The notes below the pieces were generated by a model. The model was not told the DNA's origin, did not search any database, and saw only the letters and a program-made list of their open reading frames with translations. Positions 25,877 to 33,015 of a DNA stretch of 64,000 nucleotides are shown in pieces. Where the stretch lies: positions 1-64,000 of the IMG/VR virus record IMGVR_UViG_3300035184_000978; one strand, given 5' to 3'. Numbering within the stretch: the stretch's first letter is position 1; each line of letters begins with the position of its first letter. Both the position numbers and the translations under genes were made by a program. This DNA is from a virus.

Positions 25877-26140
25877 CAACTTCCTCATCATTTCTGAAAA
25901 TGGTTTACCGTCATTAGTAATTGTATTAATGTCAACAATATTGTAACCAACACAATCCCCGAGAGGAAGCGAAAAATCACATCGAAGACAAGTGATTTGT
26001 ATACTAAACCTCTTAACGCAATTTCTGATAAAATCATAAGTATCGGGATGTTCAGCACCAGTATCCATATAAACCACATATACATTCTCCTTACCGAAAG
26101 TTAAGATAGCGAGGTTAACTAAGTATGTAGGTAGGTAGAT
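25865..26140 (-). pseudogene. Remnant of a PAPS-reductase-like (adenine nucleotide alpha hydrolase) gene
   Basis: An open frame reads ...TYLVNLAILTFGKENVYVV then YMDTGAEHPDTYDFIRNC and later TCLRCDFSLPLG and ITNDGKPFSEMM. This is the phage PAPS-reductase-like family, but the N-terminal SGGKxS nucleotide loop is missing: in the same frame a TAG lies at 26144-26146, where the loop should begin. The C-terminus is also shorter than usual. Only 70 residues could be made from the internal ATG at 26077. Most likely a decayed gene. Confidence 0.55.
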
Positions 26141-26143
26141 ATC

Positions 26144-26284
26144 CTACCCCTTTTCTGCTTCAATGTCTTCTGCTTCTAAAGGAGGGATGAGCTTTTGAAT
26201 CTCTTCTTCAATTGCCATTTCCAACTCATCAATATCATTGTTCTCAATAAGCATAAGCCAATATTGGTATTTAATTCGAGTCAT
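26144..26284 (-). CDS. Small acidic early protein (46 aa)
   Basis: ATG overlaps the upstream stop as TAATG. Sequence MTRIKYQYWLMLIENNDIDE followed by a Glu-rich helix ending EAEKG. Coupled translation supports expression; function unknown. Confidence 0.6.
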   Translation of the reverse strand: MTRIKYQYWLMLIENNDIDELEMAIEEEIQKLIPPLEAEDIEAEKG

Positions 26285-26595
26285 TATTCCAAATCCCCAT
26301 TGTTCTCACATCCTATTACAAAGTTGTTAAGATTACTGTAACTAACAATTGTTTCAGGGCTGTCATCAATCCATACATCAGCTTCAAAACAGTGTTGTTT
26401 TTGTTTGCCTGCTGTGTAAATAATATCTATTCCTAAACATTCTGCTTCAAATTCAATGTCTGAGTTAGAACTACTTGTTGCTCTGTACGTAACAAAGGTT
26501 ACAGTGTGCAGCCTTGTTTTGGCCTTAACAACAAAGGCAGTCCAGAGTGTAGGGTCTTCTGTAAATGTTTCATCAAAATCTAGTGCTATAATCAT
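26284..26595 (-). CDS. Small HAD-superfamily phosphatase-like protein (103 aa)
   Basis: Begins MIIALDFDETFTEDP: HAD motif I D-x-D-x-T. Downstream FVTYRA gives the motif II T, and ADVWIDDSPE gives the motif IV acidic pair. A minimal HAD fold; phages use such proteins as nucleotidases or phosphatases. Substrate cannot be told. Lies in a string of TAATG-coupled genes. Confidence 0.75.
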   Translation of the reverse strand: MIIALDFDETFTEDPTLWTAFVVKAKTRLHTVTFVTYRATSSSNSDIEFEAECLGIDIIYTAGKQKQHCFEADVWIDDSPETIVSYSNLNNFVIGCENNGDLE

Positions 26596-26702
26596 TATTT
26601 ACCACCTCCGAACATAAACCATAAAACAAAACGTGACATCCCAATACTTATGAAAATAGCTGCAACACACACCAGACATAGTATTATAATATCTAATTTC
26701 AT
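26595..26702 (-). CDS. Small membrane peptide (35 aa)
   Basis: MKLDIIILCLVCVAAIFISI is a single membrane helix, followed by a short basic-Gly tail. The start overlaps the upstream stop and its stop overlaps the HAD gene start (TAATG both sides), so it is translated in the operon. Confidence 0.6.
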   Translation of the reverse strand: MKLDIIILCLVCVAAIFISIGMSRFVLWFMFGGGK

Positions 26703-26944
26703 TATTTATTCACCTTCAAATTGTGTTTTTCGTTATACTCTTCGAGAGTTTCTAGCGCTTCAAATAGCGAAGCGTCAAATGCAAGTATTATTGAACACGA
26801 TGTATTTACAAGCGTAAGCTCATCCAGATCACCAAGATTAAACGATTCAGTTCCTTTTAAGATTGATTCAGCCCTTTCCGCTGCAGGCACTATAATCTGT
26901 TGTATTAAACTTTTAATCTGTTTTGCCTTTGTTTCTGCAGTCAT
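26702..26944 (-). CDS. Uncharacterised helical early protein (80 aa)
   Basis: Starts MTAETKAKQIKSLIQQIIVP; predicted all-helical with an EALETLEEYNEKH end. Overlaps neighbours by TAATG. Its C-terminal LKVNK is repeated exactly at the end of the upstream gene, hinting at local duplication. Confidence 0.6.
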   Translation of the reverse strand: MTAETKAKQIKSLIQQIIVPAAERAESILKGTESFNLGDLDELTLVNTSCSIILAFDASLFEALETLEEYNEKHNLKVNK

Positions 26945-27165
26945 TATTTATTCACTTTTAAATGTTCACAAAAAGAATATGCAGCATTACCATTCATTAT
27001 TCTATTGTAGTAAATTACAGCTTTGCCGCCATCACTGGAAATATAACCAACAACATCAAGTGGTTTATTGTAATAAAGATGCCTATTGGCTGGGGTTTTC
27101 AATATGAAATCCCACTGTTTAATTTGGTCTATTGTTATATCTTTGATATGCGACAGTATAGTCAT
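26944..27165 (-). CDS. Uncharacterised early protein (73 aa)
   Basis: MTILSHIKDITIDQIKQWDF...; small alpha/beta texture with a YYNKPLDVVGYISSDGGKAV segment and a C-terminal HLKVNK shared with the next gene. Not recognised. Confidence 0.6.
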   Translation of the reverse strand: MTILSHIKDITIDQIKQWDFILKTPANRHLYYNKPLDVVGYISSDGGKAVIYYNRIMNGNAAYSFCEHLKVNK

Positions 27166-27183
27166 TATTTATTCCTTTCGTCA

Positions 27184-27450
27184 TCAGTTCTTTTTCTTGT
27201 TGCGTGTCTTCAGTACCATAGGGAAGTACAGAGTACCATCTACATGGAATTGTCCGCCTAAAGGGGTGTAACCCTTAGCCATCCAGAAATTAACAGACTT
27301 ACTAATACTTAGTCCTAAACTAATGTCTCTTGTTAAAAGAAACTCTAACATTACAAATTCTTTTAAAATGGGTTTTTGATGATGTACAACTGTTTCACCA
27401 TCAAGTATGTTCTTTATTTCTTGTATCTTTTCAAGTGTTATATCAACCAT
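27184..27450 (-). CDS. Uncharacterised early protein (88 aa), GYTPLGG motif
   Basis: The end ...WMAKGYTPLGGQFHVDGTLY resembles the 'G-[WY]-x-P-x-G-G' strand-turn of small DUF1737-like proteins found in phages and bacteria. The N-terminal half is helical. Overlaps the upstream gene by 8 bases. Confidence 0.6.
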   Translation of the reverse strand: MVDITLEKIQEIKNILDGETVVHHQKPILKEFVMLEFLLTRDISLGLSISKSVNFWMAKGYTPLGGQFHVDGTLYFPMVLKTRNKKKN

Positions 27451-27874
27451 TTATTAATTCCCCTAGTAACATATCAATATAGCTAACTACATCGTTTGGC
27501 GACGAGTCAGTGTTTAAGTGTGGATGGTTCAGCTGTTCCTGAGTTAGTATGTTGGCGTTTTCTGCTGAAATCCGTCTATCTGAACAGTACCAAATACTTT
27601 GAGCCAAGTGTTCTGTACCAAACATTGCTTCGCATGCATCGTCCAAGTCAGTTGATAAGCAAGAGGCTCTAAAAGCAATCTCAGAACTGCACTCACTTGG
27701 GTTCATGTATTCCAACGTAGCTTTAGGAAAGTATGCTAAGTCCCCTTCTATAGCTTGATGCCCACATATACAGGCAGCTGTCCCACACTCCCACGATGCC
27801 ATATCAAACTGGTCTGGTGCAACACGGGACATAGTGATTCTTAGTGCTTTAAGTTGTTTCGTGAATAAATTCAT
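27443..27874 (-). CDS. Conserved phage protein with CGTAACICGH motif (143 aa)
   Basis: DMASWECGTAACICGHQA is the signature of a small protein widespread in phages and some bacteria, function unknown; the Cys/His set may bind metal. First gene of the coupled run down to 26144; its promoter is not obvious, so it may be read through from the upstream triplet operon. Confidence 0.7.
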   Translation of the reverse strand: MNLFTKQLKALRITMSRVAPDQFDMASWECGTAACICGHQAIEGDLAYFPKATLEYMNPSECSSEIAFRASCLSTDLDDACEAMFGTEHLAQSIWYCSDRRISAENANILTQEQLNHPHLNTDSSPNDVVSYIDMLLGELING

Positions 27875-27913
27875 ATTAATCTCTTTATTAGTATTAATGT
27901 TTTTCTAACTAAT

Positions 27914-28273
27914 TTACTTTTCTACCATTATTTTTATGTTTGTGCAGTTATCTGCGTTGTAAAAGCGATCAATTGACTCTAGCTTGTTTAAAAGTTTGTG
28001 ATACATCCCTATACTACGACAATGATCATAATCAAACATATAAGCACTGCCATTAACAAGTTCTAAAGGCACTGCAGTGATAGTGCCTTTAGTAGCGTCA
28101 GGTATTTCTTTTATATGATCCCAGTCTTGAGCATTTGTACAAAAAGGTTTTTTATAATTGCAATCGACATCAGTTAAGATTCCATAAATCCATTCTTTGT
28201 CGTGCTCGCTAAACAAATAAGGCGAGCCAATCTCATAAATATTACCTTTATAAATCAATGTTTTATTTTTCAT
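27914..28273 (-). CDS. Triplet paralogue C (119 aa)
   Basis: Starts MKNKTLIYKGNIYEIGSPYL. Same architecture as the two genes upstream: N-terminal 'tag' x-Y-x-G-x-I-Y-E-I-G, a middle GTITAVPLELVNGSAYMFDY and C-terminal CTNIKIM. Begins 1 base after the stop of paralogue B. Confidence 0.7.
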   Translation of the reverse strand: MKNKTLIYKGNIYEIGSPYLFSEHDKEWIYGILTDVDCNYKKPFCTNAQDWDHIKEIPDATKGTITAVPLELVNGSAYMFDYDHCRSIGMYHKLLNKLESIDRFYNADNCTNIKIMVEK

Positions 28274-28648
28274 CTAATCGCCCTCTTTCACTGTCATTTC
28301 ACGTATGTTTGTACAAAGCTTTGTTAAATAGATTGATTGATTTGTTATGAGTTGCCCTGTTGCGTCATTGTATATGCCGACAACAGGCTTAATATCAGCG
28401 TGGTAACTAAACATATAAGCATTGCCATTAACAAGTTCTAAAGGCACTGCAGTGATAGTGCCTTTATTAGTGTAGTGTATTTCTTTTATAAAAGGCCATT
28501 GCTGAAATTTTGTGTAAAAAGGGTTTTTAAAACGAGGACCTATGCCTATTAAGATTCCATATTCCCAACGATTTGCAGCATTACCAAATAAATACGGCTT
28601 ACCAATTTCGTAAATACTGCCATTATAAACCACTGTTTCATTTTCCAT
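28274..28648 (-). CDS. Triplet paralogue B (124 aa)
   Basis: Starts MENETVVYNGSIYEIGKPYL; nearest to paralogue C (both contain GTITAVPLELVNG). The DNA of this middle segment is almost identical between B and C, pointing to recent duplication or gene conversion. Confidence 0.7.
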   Translation of the reverse strand: MENETVVYNGSIYEIGKPYLFGNAANRWEYGILIGIGPRFKNPFYTKFQQWPFIKEIHYTNKGTITAVPLELVNGNAYMFSYHADIKPVVGIYNDATGQLITNQSIYLTKLCTNIREMTVKEGD

Positions 28649-29023
28649 CTAAGCGCCCTCCTTAACTTCCATTTTACGTATGTTTGTACAATCTGATTCA
28701 GTAGCCCAGCCGTCATCAGCCATGATGAATTTCCCGCTATTTTTACTGAATATCCCTATTAAATTAATATGATTATCACATTCAAACATATAAGCGGCCC
28801 CATTAACAAGAGTCTCTGGCGTTATTGTGCCGTGATCCTCAAGTTCAGAAAAAGCGCAGATATTTTTGAATTGGTTTCCGTAACGATCTTCAAAAGGGTA
28901 GATTGAGAAATTGCAAATTGATTTAAGTCGACCATAAATCAATTTGGTATTATCGTCAAAAAATAAATATTCTTGACCAATCTCGTAAACCTTACCTTTA
29001 TAAACTAATGTTTTATTTTCCAT
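28649..29023 (-). CDS. Triplet paralogue A (124 aa)
   Basis: Starts MENKTLVYKGKVYEIGQEYL; the most diverged of the three, with GTITPETLVNGAAYMFECDN. Directly behind P5. The strand-rich pattern suggests a small beta fold; function unknown. Confidence 0.7.
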   Translation of the reverse strand: MENKTLVYKGKVYEIGQEYLFFDDNTKLIYGRLKSICNFSIYPFEDRYGNQFKNICAFSELEDHGTITPETLVNGAAYMFECDNHINLIGIFSKNSGKFIMADDGWATESDCTNIRKMEVKEGA

Positions 29024-29060
29024 AATTTTTGCCTTTTTGCCTTTATGAATTTATGAAACT

Positions 29061-29089
29061 ATCTTATAACTTTCAAAGCTAAATGTCAA
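29061..29089 (-). promoter_or_regulatory. Early promoter P5
   Basis: TTGACA, 17 bp, TAAGAT (weaker -10 than most copies). Serves the triplet paralogue operon. Confidence 0.75.
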
Positions 29090-29205
29090 CAATTATTAAA
29101 TAATATTGTCCTGCTTAATTAGGCTGTAGTATTTCCGTGAAACTTAGATGTATTATGTAGAAAAGTTGATGTTTTGGCATCGTCGTGTGTAGGTGATAAG
29201 ATACA

Positions 29206-29233
29206 AAAAGGATAGCGAAAGCTATCCTTTTTA
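29206..29233. terminator. Bidirectional intrinsic terminator
   Basis: AAAAAGGATAGC-GAAA-GCTATCCTTTTT: perfect stem with a GNRA loop and T-run on both strands. Ends the GapR-like operon on the minus strand just after the stop at 29234. Confidence 0.9.
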
Positions 29234-29431
29234 TTATACTTCAAGCATATTATTAATCATATCTGCAGGTTCTTGAACAGTTAGCATTAGGTTATTTGAC
29301 AAATGCACTTCGGTTCGTTTTTTGCCTGCTTTAAAATAAAAATCTACAAAATAGACTATACTAGTTTTGGTTACATGATATTTCTGATTTTCATGCCAGA
29401 ATGACGTAAGTACAATTATTGAAGAACTCAC
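29234..29431 (-). CDS. Uncharacterised early protein (65 aa)
   Basis: MSSSIIVLTSFWHENQKYHV...; basic middle FYFKAGKKRTEVHLSNN. Overlaps the GapR-like stop by one base, so it is co-translated with it. Confidence 0.6.
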   Translation of the reverse strand: MSSSIIVLTSFWHENQKYHVTKTSIVYFVDFYFKAGKKRTEVHLSNNLMLTVQEPADMINNMLEV

Positions 29432-29682
29432 TACATACCTAGAGCAGATCGATACAAATCAAGTAACGCTTCTTCAGTTTGAAGATCCATTGTATCTTTC
29501 TTGCGAATTGATATAATGCGGCGCAATGTTTTACCGTCATAGCCTTTATCTTTTGCTTCTTTAAGCACTTCTTTTGAATCTTCATTGATTATAGCCTTCT
29601 GCTCTTCGAGACGTTCTAAACGATCTACAAATCCACGAAGTTCTTCTTTTGCTACGCCATATGATGCATTATTATCAGTCAT
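29431..29682 (-). CDS. GapR-like (DUF2312) DNA-binding protein
   Basis: 83 residues. The stretch ELRGFVDRLERLEEQKAIIN then KEVLKEAKDKGYDGKTLRRI and IRKKD is the conserved core of the GapR/DUF2312 family. In Caulobacter GapR encircles overtwisted AT-rich DNA and stimulates topoisomerases. Length equals the family's usual ~85. In a phage it could manage supercoiling ahead of replication or transcription, or displace host nucleoid proteins; that is inference. Confidence 0.88.
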   Translation of the reverse strand: MTDNNASYGVAKEELRGFVDRLERLEEQKAIINEDSKEVLKEAKDKGYDGKTLRRIISIRKKDTMDLQTEEALLDLYRSALGM

Positions 29683-29721
29683 TTATACTTCCTTTAGTTG
29701 TTAATATTATAAAAAATTTAA

Positions 29722-29934
29722 TTACTCGTCGTGCTTTAAAATAACAGTGCTATTTCCAGTGCCTTCAGTTTTAATATAACCATCGTTAATTAATCTACTA
29801 ATTACGATGTCTGTTGCTTTAGAGATTGTCTCATGTATAATCTTTTCTCTAATTGATTCTCTGTACATTATCTTTCCAAATAATGTAAAAATTATAGCGG
29901 TTATTAAAAATCCTACTACATCTATAATCTCCAT
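29722..29934 (-). CDS. Small membrane-anchored early protein (70 aa)
   Basis: MEIIDVVGFLITAIIFTLFG is an N-terminal membrane helix; the remaining 50 residues are charged and helical, ending ILKHDE. Cytoplasmic tail likely. Not recognised. Confidence 0.6.
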   Translation of the reverse strand: MEIIDVVGFLITAIIFTLFGKIMYRESIREKIIHETISKATDIVISRLINDGYIKTEGTGNSTVILKHDE

Positions 29935-29983
29935 TCTATTCCCTTTTAATCATATTTCTTTATTTTTAAATGTTTTGATTCGT

Positions 29984-30187
29984 TCATAATTTAACACCTA
30001 ACGACTTGCAATCTTTAGCAACAGAAACTATCATTTCTAACAACGAATAATTTTCCATAGCGTATCTGATCAAATCTTCAGCATCAACTCTTTCGCTTCT
30101 ATAGTCGTAGGGTATTGGATTTGATTGCAATTCTTCGCTGATATACTTAGTATTGCTAAGTATATCAGACATTTTATGTAAACTCAT
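29984..30187 (-). CDS. Uncharacterised early protein (67 aa)
   Basis: MSLHKMSDILSNTKYISEEL...; acidic/aromatic, no membrane part. Sits 15 bases behind the next upstream gene's stop. Not recognised. Confidence 0.55.
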   Translation of the reverse strand: MSLHKMSDILSNTKYISEELQSNPIPYDYRSERVDAEDLIRYAMENYSLLEMIVSVAKDCKSLGVKL

Positions 30188-30202
30188 TATTTATTACCTT
30201 TA

Positions 30203-30373
30203 TTATTTAAAATTTAATTCATCATAAGCAATACGGATTTCTCTGTTTATTTTATTTTGTCTATCTTCGAACCAGCTGACAAGCCAATTGTCGTTTAAGT
30301 AATTTTCAATCTCTAATGCTTGAGCTTCAGTACAAGTTGCAACTCTCATTATTCGCTTAATGTTTAATCTCAT
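30203..30373 (-). CDS. Uncharacterised early protein (56 aa)
   Basis: A 56-codon gene starting MRLNIKRIMRVATCTEAQAL and ending IAYDELNFK, preceded by GGAGATAAATT. Contains WLVSWFEDRQNK. Part of the run behind P6. Confidence 0.6.
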   Translation of the reverse strand: MRLNIKRIMRVATCTEAQALEIENYLNDNWLVSWFEDRQNKINREIRIAYDELNFK

Positions 30374-30376
30374 AAT

Positions 30377-30619
30377 TTATCTCCAACCGTCAAGTTCTGC
30401 AGCTGCCCAGTCAACGCGATCCTCAATAAGATACGGGCTTGGGTGATTAACACATAACATCTTACCATGTGTTCCATGTGAATGTATTTCTGCCGGAATA
30501 CATTCATTACGTAGTTTTTCAAACATGTCACGCGCTTCATCGATATTATTAAATTCGATTACTTTTTCTGGTGAAGGTTGGCGGCAATGATCAAAAACTC
30601 TTACTGTAAACTTTTTCAT
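30377..30619 (-). CDS. Uncharacterised early protein (80 aa)
   Basis: MKKFTVRVFDHCRQPSPEKV...; small alpha/beta pattern with His-rich EIHSHGTHGKMLCVNH, ending AAAELDGWR. First gene behind P6. No family assigned. Confidence 0.6.
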   Translation of the reverse strand: MKKFTVRVFDHCRQPSPEKVIEFNNIDEARDMFEKLRNECIPAEIHSHGTHGKMLCVNHPSPYLIEDRVDWAAAELDGWR

Positions 30620-30649
30620 AATTTAATTCCTTTATCAATTTATGAGACT

Positions 30650-30678
30650 ATTATAATAAAGTTATAACGAAATGTAAA
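30650..30678 (-). promoter_or_regulatory. Early promoter P6
   Basis: TTTACA, 17 bp, TATAAT, with the standard GATAAAGGAATTAAATT leader into the ATG at 30619. Confidence 0.85.
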
Positions 30679-30752
30679 CAACTATTCACTAAACATTTAG
30701 AAGCTGGAATATCTAATAATAAACATGTTGTAACTGTATTAGATATATTCAT
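30651..30752 (-). CDS. Possible small early peptide (33 aa)
   Basis: ATG at 30752 with TTGGAGTTAACAT upstream and promoter P7 before it; MNISNTVTTCLLLDIPASKC..., partly hydrophobic. Its 3' end overlaps promoter P6. A 10-bp stem ATATCTAATA/TATTAGATAT (30701-30738) lies within it, so the region may instead be an untranslated structured leader. Confidence 0.35.
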   Translation of the reverse strand: MNISNTVTTCLLLDIPASKCLVNSCLHFVITLL

Positions 30753-30799
30753 ATGTTAACTCCAAAATTTAATTAGTATTATTTTAAACCGATAACTCT

Positions 30800-30828
30800 A
30801 TTATAACACAGATAGATGTGAATGTCAA
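30800..30828 (-). promoter_or_regulatory. Early promoter P7
   Basis: TTGACA, 17 bp, TATAAT just downstream of the 30840 gene stop. Confidence 0.8.
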
Positions 30829-30839
30829 CTGCTATTTAA

Positions 30840-31454
30840 TTAATTTGCACCTAATAATTCACTTGGTAATCCTAATGAACTTTCAATGCGCTTAATTTCA
30901 TTTTCTCCAACATATGTTATAAACCATAACGGAACTTGACGTTTAGACCACATCATTTTAAAATTATCGACTTTAGAAGCGTAATACCGCTGATATGATT
31001 CTATAGGACATTCTTTAATACATTCTGGATTAGATTTCATAGCTAATTTAAAAGGTGTAAGAGGTTTGTTCGGAATGTTTTTTGGTGGTATGGCGAGGAG
31101 TTTTAAAAGCTTAATTTCAGTCATATGTACTTTACCATAACGCAAAGTATATTCTTTACACAAAGCAACAAAATGTTTATAGTGCCATTTATAATTAGTA
31201 ATAGACTCATATGTCCATTTAGTTGAGGGGTGATTAATATGAGCGGCTTTATAAATTACATCATTATTATTCACTAGCAAATATCTAGTAACTTTTCTTC
31301 CATTTAATGATGTATCATGATACAATTTTCCATCGAGTACTCTGTGTGCTGTAGAGAGCATCTGAGCACTTTCTACAATCATCTTAACAACGTGTTTATC
31401 GCATTGTTCTTGTGCTGCAATTACTGGGTCTAAATTAAGTACAAATATATTCAT
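30840..31454 (-). CDS. Conserved phage protein of unknown function (204 aa)
   Basis: Opens MNIFVLNLDPVIAAQEQCDK and continues with HVVKMIVESAQMLSTAHR. The opening, the motif HPSTKWTYESITNYKWH and the end YQRYYASKVDNFKMMW...PLWF mark a family widespread in large tailed phages (T4-like and others). The conserved Cys-Asp-Lys-His and Arg/Trp residues suggest an enzyme, but no reaction is established to my knowledge. Expressed alone from P8. Confidence 0.7.
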   Translation of the reverse strand: MNIFVLNLDPVIAAQEQCDKHVVKMIVESAQMLSTAHRVLDGKLYHDTSLNGRKVTRYLLVNNNDVIYKAAHINHPSTKWTYESITNYKWHYKHFVALCKEYTLRYGKVHMTEIKLLKLLAIPPKNIPNKPLTPFKLAMKSNPECIKECPIESYQRYYASKVDNFKMMWSKRQVPLWFITYVGENEIKRIESSLGLPSELLGAN

Positions 31455-31512
31455 TATTATTTCCTAAAAACAAAAAAACCATAAACTAAAATACTTCTTA
31501 AATTATGAGACT

Positions 31513-31541
31513 ATTATATCACAATTTTTAAAAAAGTATAC
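31513..31541 (-). promoter_or_regulatory. Early promoter P8 (weak -35)
   Basis: TATAAT at 31513-31518; the 17-bp spaced -35 reads GTATAC, far from consensus. Position relative to the ATG at 31454 fits the other copies. Confidence 0.55.
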
Positions 31542-31590
31542 AAGTTTATGGTTTTGTTCTTAGATCAGTTCGTTATAAGAAATAGATAAT

Positions 31591-32250
31591 TTATTTCTGT
31601 TGGTTAATCCATTTGGCTGACAAACTATTTTTTGGTTTGACTTTAGACCAAGCCATAACTTTACGATATATCCTCATAACACCTTTTTTATAATCAGCAC
31701 CTGCAGAATTATCAACTATGAATAAATTAGCGGAAAATGCTGCTTGAAATTTACCAAGATTATTCTGAACCTGAGACCACATCTTCTTCACAGTGTCAGT
31801 TTCCAATGATCGTTCACGATCATTGTTGCGAGTGACAGCTGTTAATTCGTCAGTATTAACAAATATCATAGCTGTTTCGTATCCAAGAGATTCAAGATTT
31901 TCTTTTTGTTTCATAATTTTAGCGTAATCTTTTCCAGTTCCATCTATGACTAAACCTAAACGACCTGTTATATACATTTCTTGTCGTTTTGATGTTATAG
32001 ATTTAGATTTATTTCGGATTTCTTGACCTTGAATCGAAAATATATTTTCGGGATTCATTTCAATACCAGCTTTTTTCATGTTGTTTTCGAACACTTCGTC
32101 TGAGTTAACTACTTTGAATCCTAACGAACTTAAAGCTGTTTTTCCTACTATGAATGATTTTCCAGACCCAGGCCCTCCAGCAAGAAAAACTGCTTTAAAT
32201 ATTGCCGGGTCGTTAACTCCTTCTTCCAAAAACGATTTAAAATTTTTCAT
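31591..32250 (-). CDS. P-loop kinase with capsid-targeting-like N-terminus (late)
   Basis: 219 residues. Walker A GGPGSGKS at residues ~26-33, then a Lys/Ser-rich core and GLVIDGTGKDYAKIMKQKEN with FVNTDELTAVTRNNDRERSL, typical of zeta-toxin/polynucleotide-kinase-like P-loop kinases that phosphorylate small molecules or nucleic acid. The first residues MKNFKSFLEEG match the internal-protein style of this phage: MK[SN][FY]K followed by L-x-E. A late promoter (32313) drives it although early genes surround it. Inference: the kinase is packaged in the head, trimmed by gp21 after LEE and injected. Confidence 0.72.
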   Translation of the reverse strand: MKNFKSFLEEGVNDPAIFKAVFLAGGPGSGKSFIVGKTALSSLGFKVVNSDEVFENNMKKAGIEMNPENIFSIQGQEIRNKSKSITSKRQEMYITGRLGLVIDGTGKDYAKIMKQKENLESLGYETAMIFVNTDELTAVTRNNDRERSLETDTVKKMWSQVQNNLGKFQAAFSANLFIVDNSAGADYKKGVMRIYRKVMAWSKVKPKNSLSAKWINQQK

Positions 32251-32312
32251 GTATACTGTTCCTGTTTAAATTAATCTTATATAATAGTAAGATTTTACTG
32301 GTTTAATAAACT

Positions 32313-32320
32313 TATTTATA
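32313..32320 (-). promoter_or_regulatory. Late promoter for the packaged-kinase candidate
   Basis: TATAAATA on the minus strand, 62 bases before the ATG at 32250. Confidence 0.7.
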
Positions 32321-32342
32321 TAGTTAAATTTATCAATACTTA

Positions 32343-32537
32343 TCAATCAGTAAAGTACATGGACACGATATCTTTACAATTTTCGGTGATCACTTCTTTA
32401 ATTTTGCTTTCTAGAAATATTCTAGAGAATTCGACATATATTATTTCTCCAATTATAATAAAAATCGATATTGGCACGACTATTAGTATAAACAGAGACC
32501 ACTTAAATATATTAGTTTTCATTTTTAAAATATTCAT
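32343..32537 (-). CDS. Small membrane protein (64 aa)
   Basis: ATG at 32537 chosen for the AGGAG 5 bases upstream. One strong membrane helix (WSLFILIVVPISIFIIIGEI), then a charged ~30-residue tail ending SMYFTD. Not recognised. Confidence 0.6.
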   Translation of the reverse strand: MNILKMKTNIFKWSLFILIVVPISIFIIIGEIIYVEFSRIFLESKIKEVITENCKDIVSMYFTD

Positions 32538-32558
32538 AAACACTCCTATTCGTTAAGA

Positions 32559-33014
32559 TTATGAATTAGGTTTATTATCATTTTTGATTGATAGACGATC
32601 TGGAACGAATGTATTTAAAACACCATTCTTAACTTTGAAATACTGGGGTTTACCTATGTATCGTGCATATACTCGACCACCATCGATCATGTTACCATTA
32701 ATAAAATGTTTGTAATCATGATGGCTTTGACTGTACTCTAGTTGACCATCATCACCTTCAACACAACAAATTACAGTATCTTCAATCATATCTGCGTTTG
32801 ATATGTACATACTGCTCGCCAAACCAAAATTGACACCAAAATAATGGTTGCCAAACTTTGGATGTGGTGTATCACGATAGAAAATATCAAGTTGTCTGTC
32901 TGATTGTGTAGTATCAGAAGTAAGTACGTACTTTACAGGTACACCATCCTTTTCAGAATAAAATTTAACAATCTTGTCTGTATCTTTAAATACTGTTTTG
33001 TGTTTAATGTTCAT
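32559..33014 (-). CDS. Uncharacterised early protein (151 aa)
   Basis: MNIKHKTVFKDTDKIVKFYS...; beta-rich with aromatic residues (FGNHYFGVNFGLASSMYISN). One base after the RNA ligase stop, so co-translated with it. No family recognised. Confidence 0.65.
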   Translation of the reverse strand: MNIKHKTVFKDTDKIVKFYSEKDGVPVKYVLTSDTTQSDRQLDIFYRDTPHPKFGNHYFGVNFGLASSMYISNADMIEDTVICCVEGDDGQLEYSQSHHDYKHFINGNMIDGGRVYARYIGKPQYFKVKNGVLNTFVPDRLSIKNDNKPNS

Positions 33015-33015
33015 A

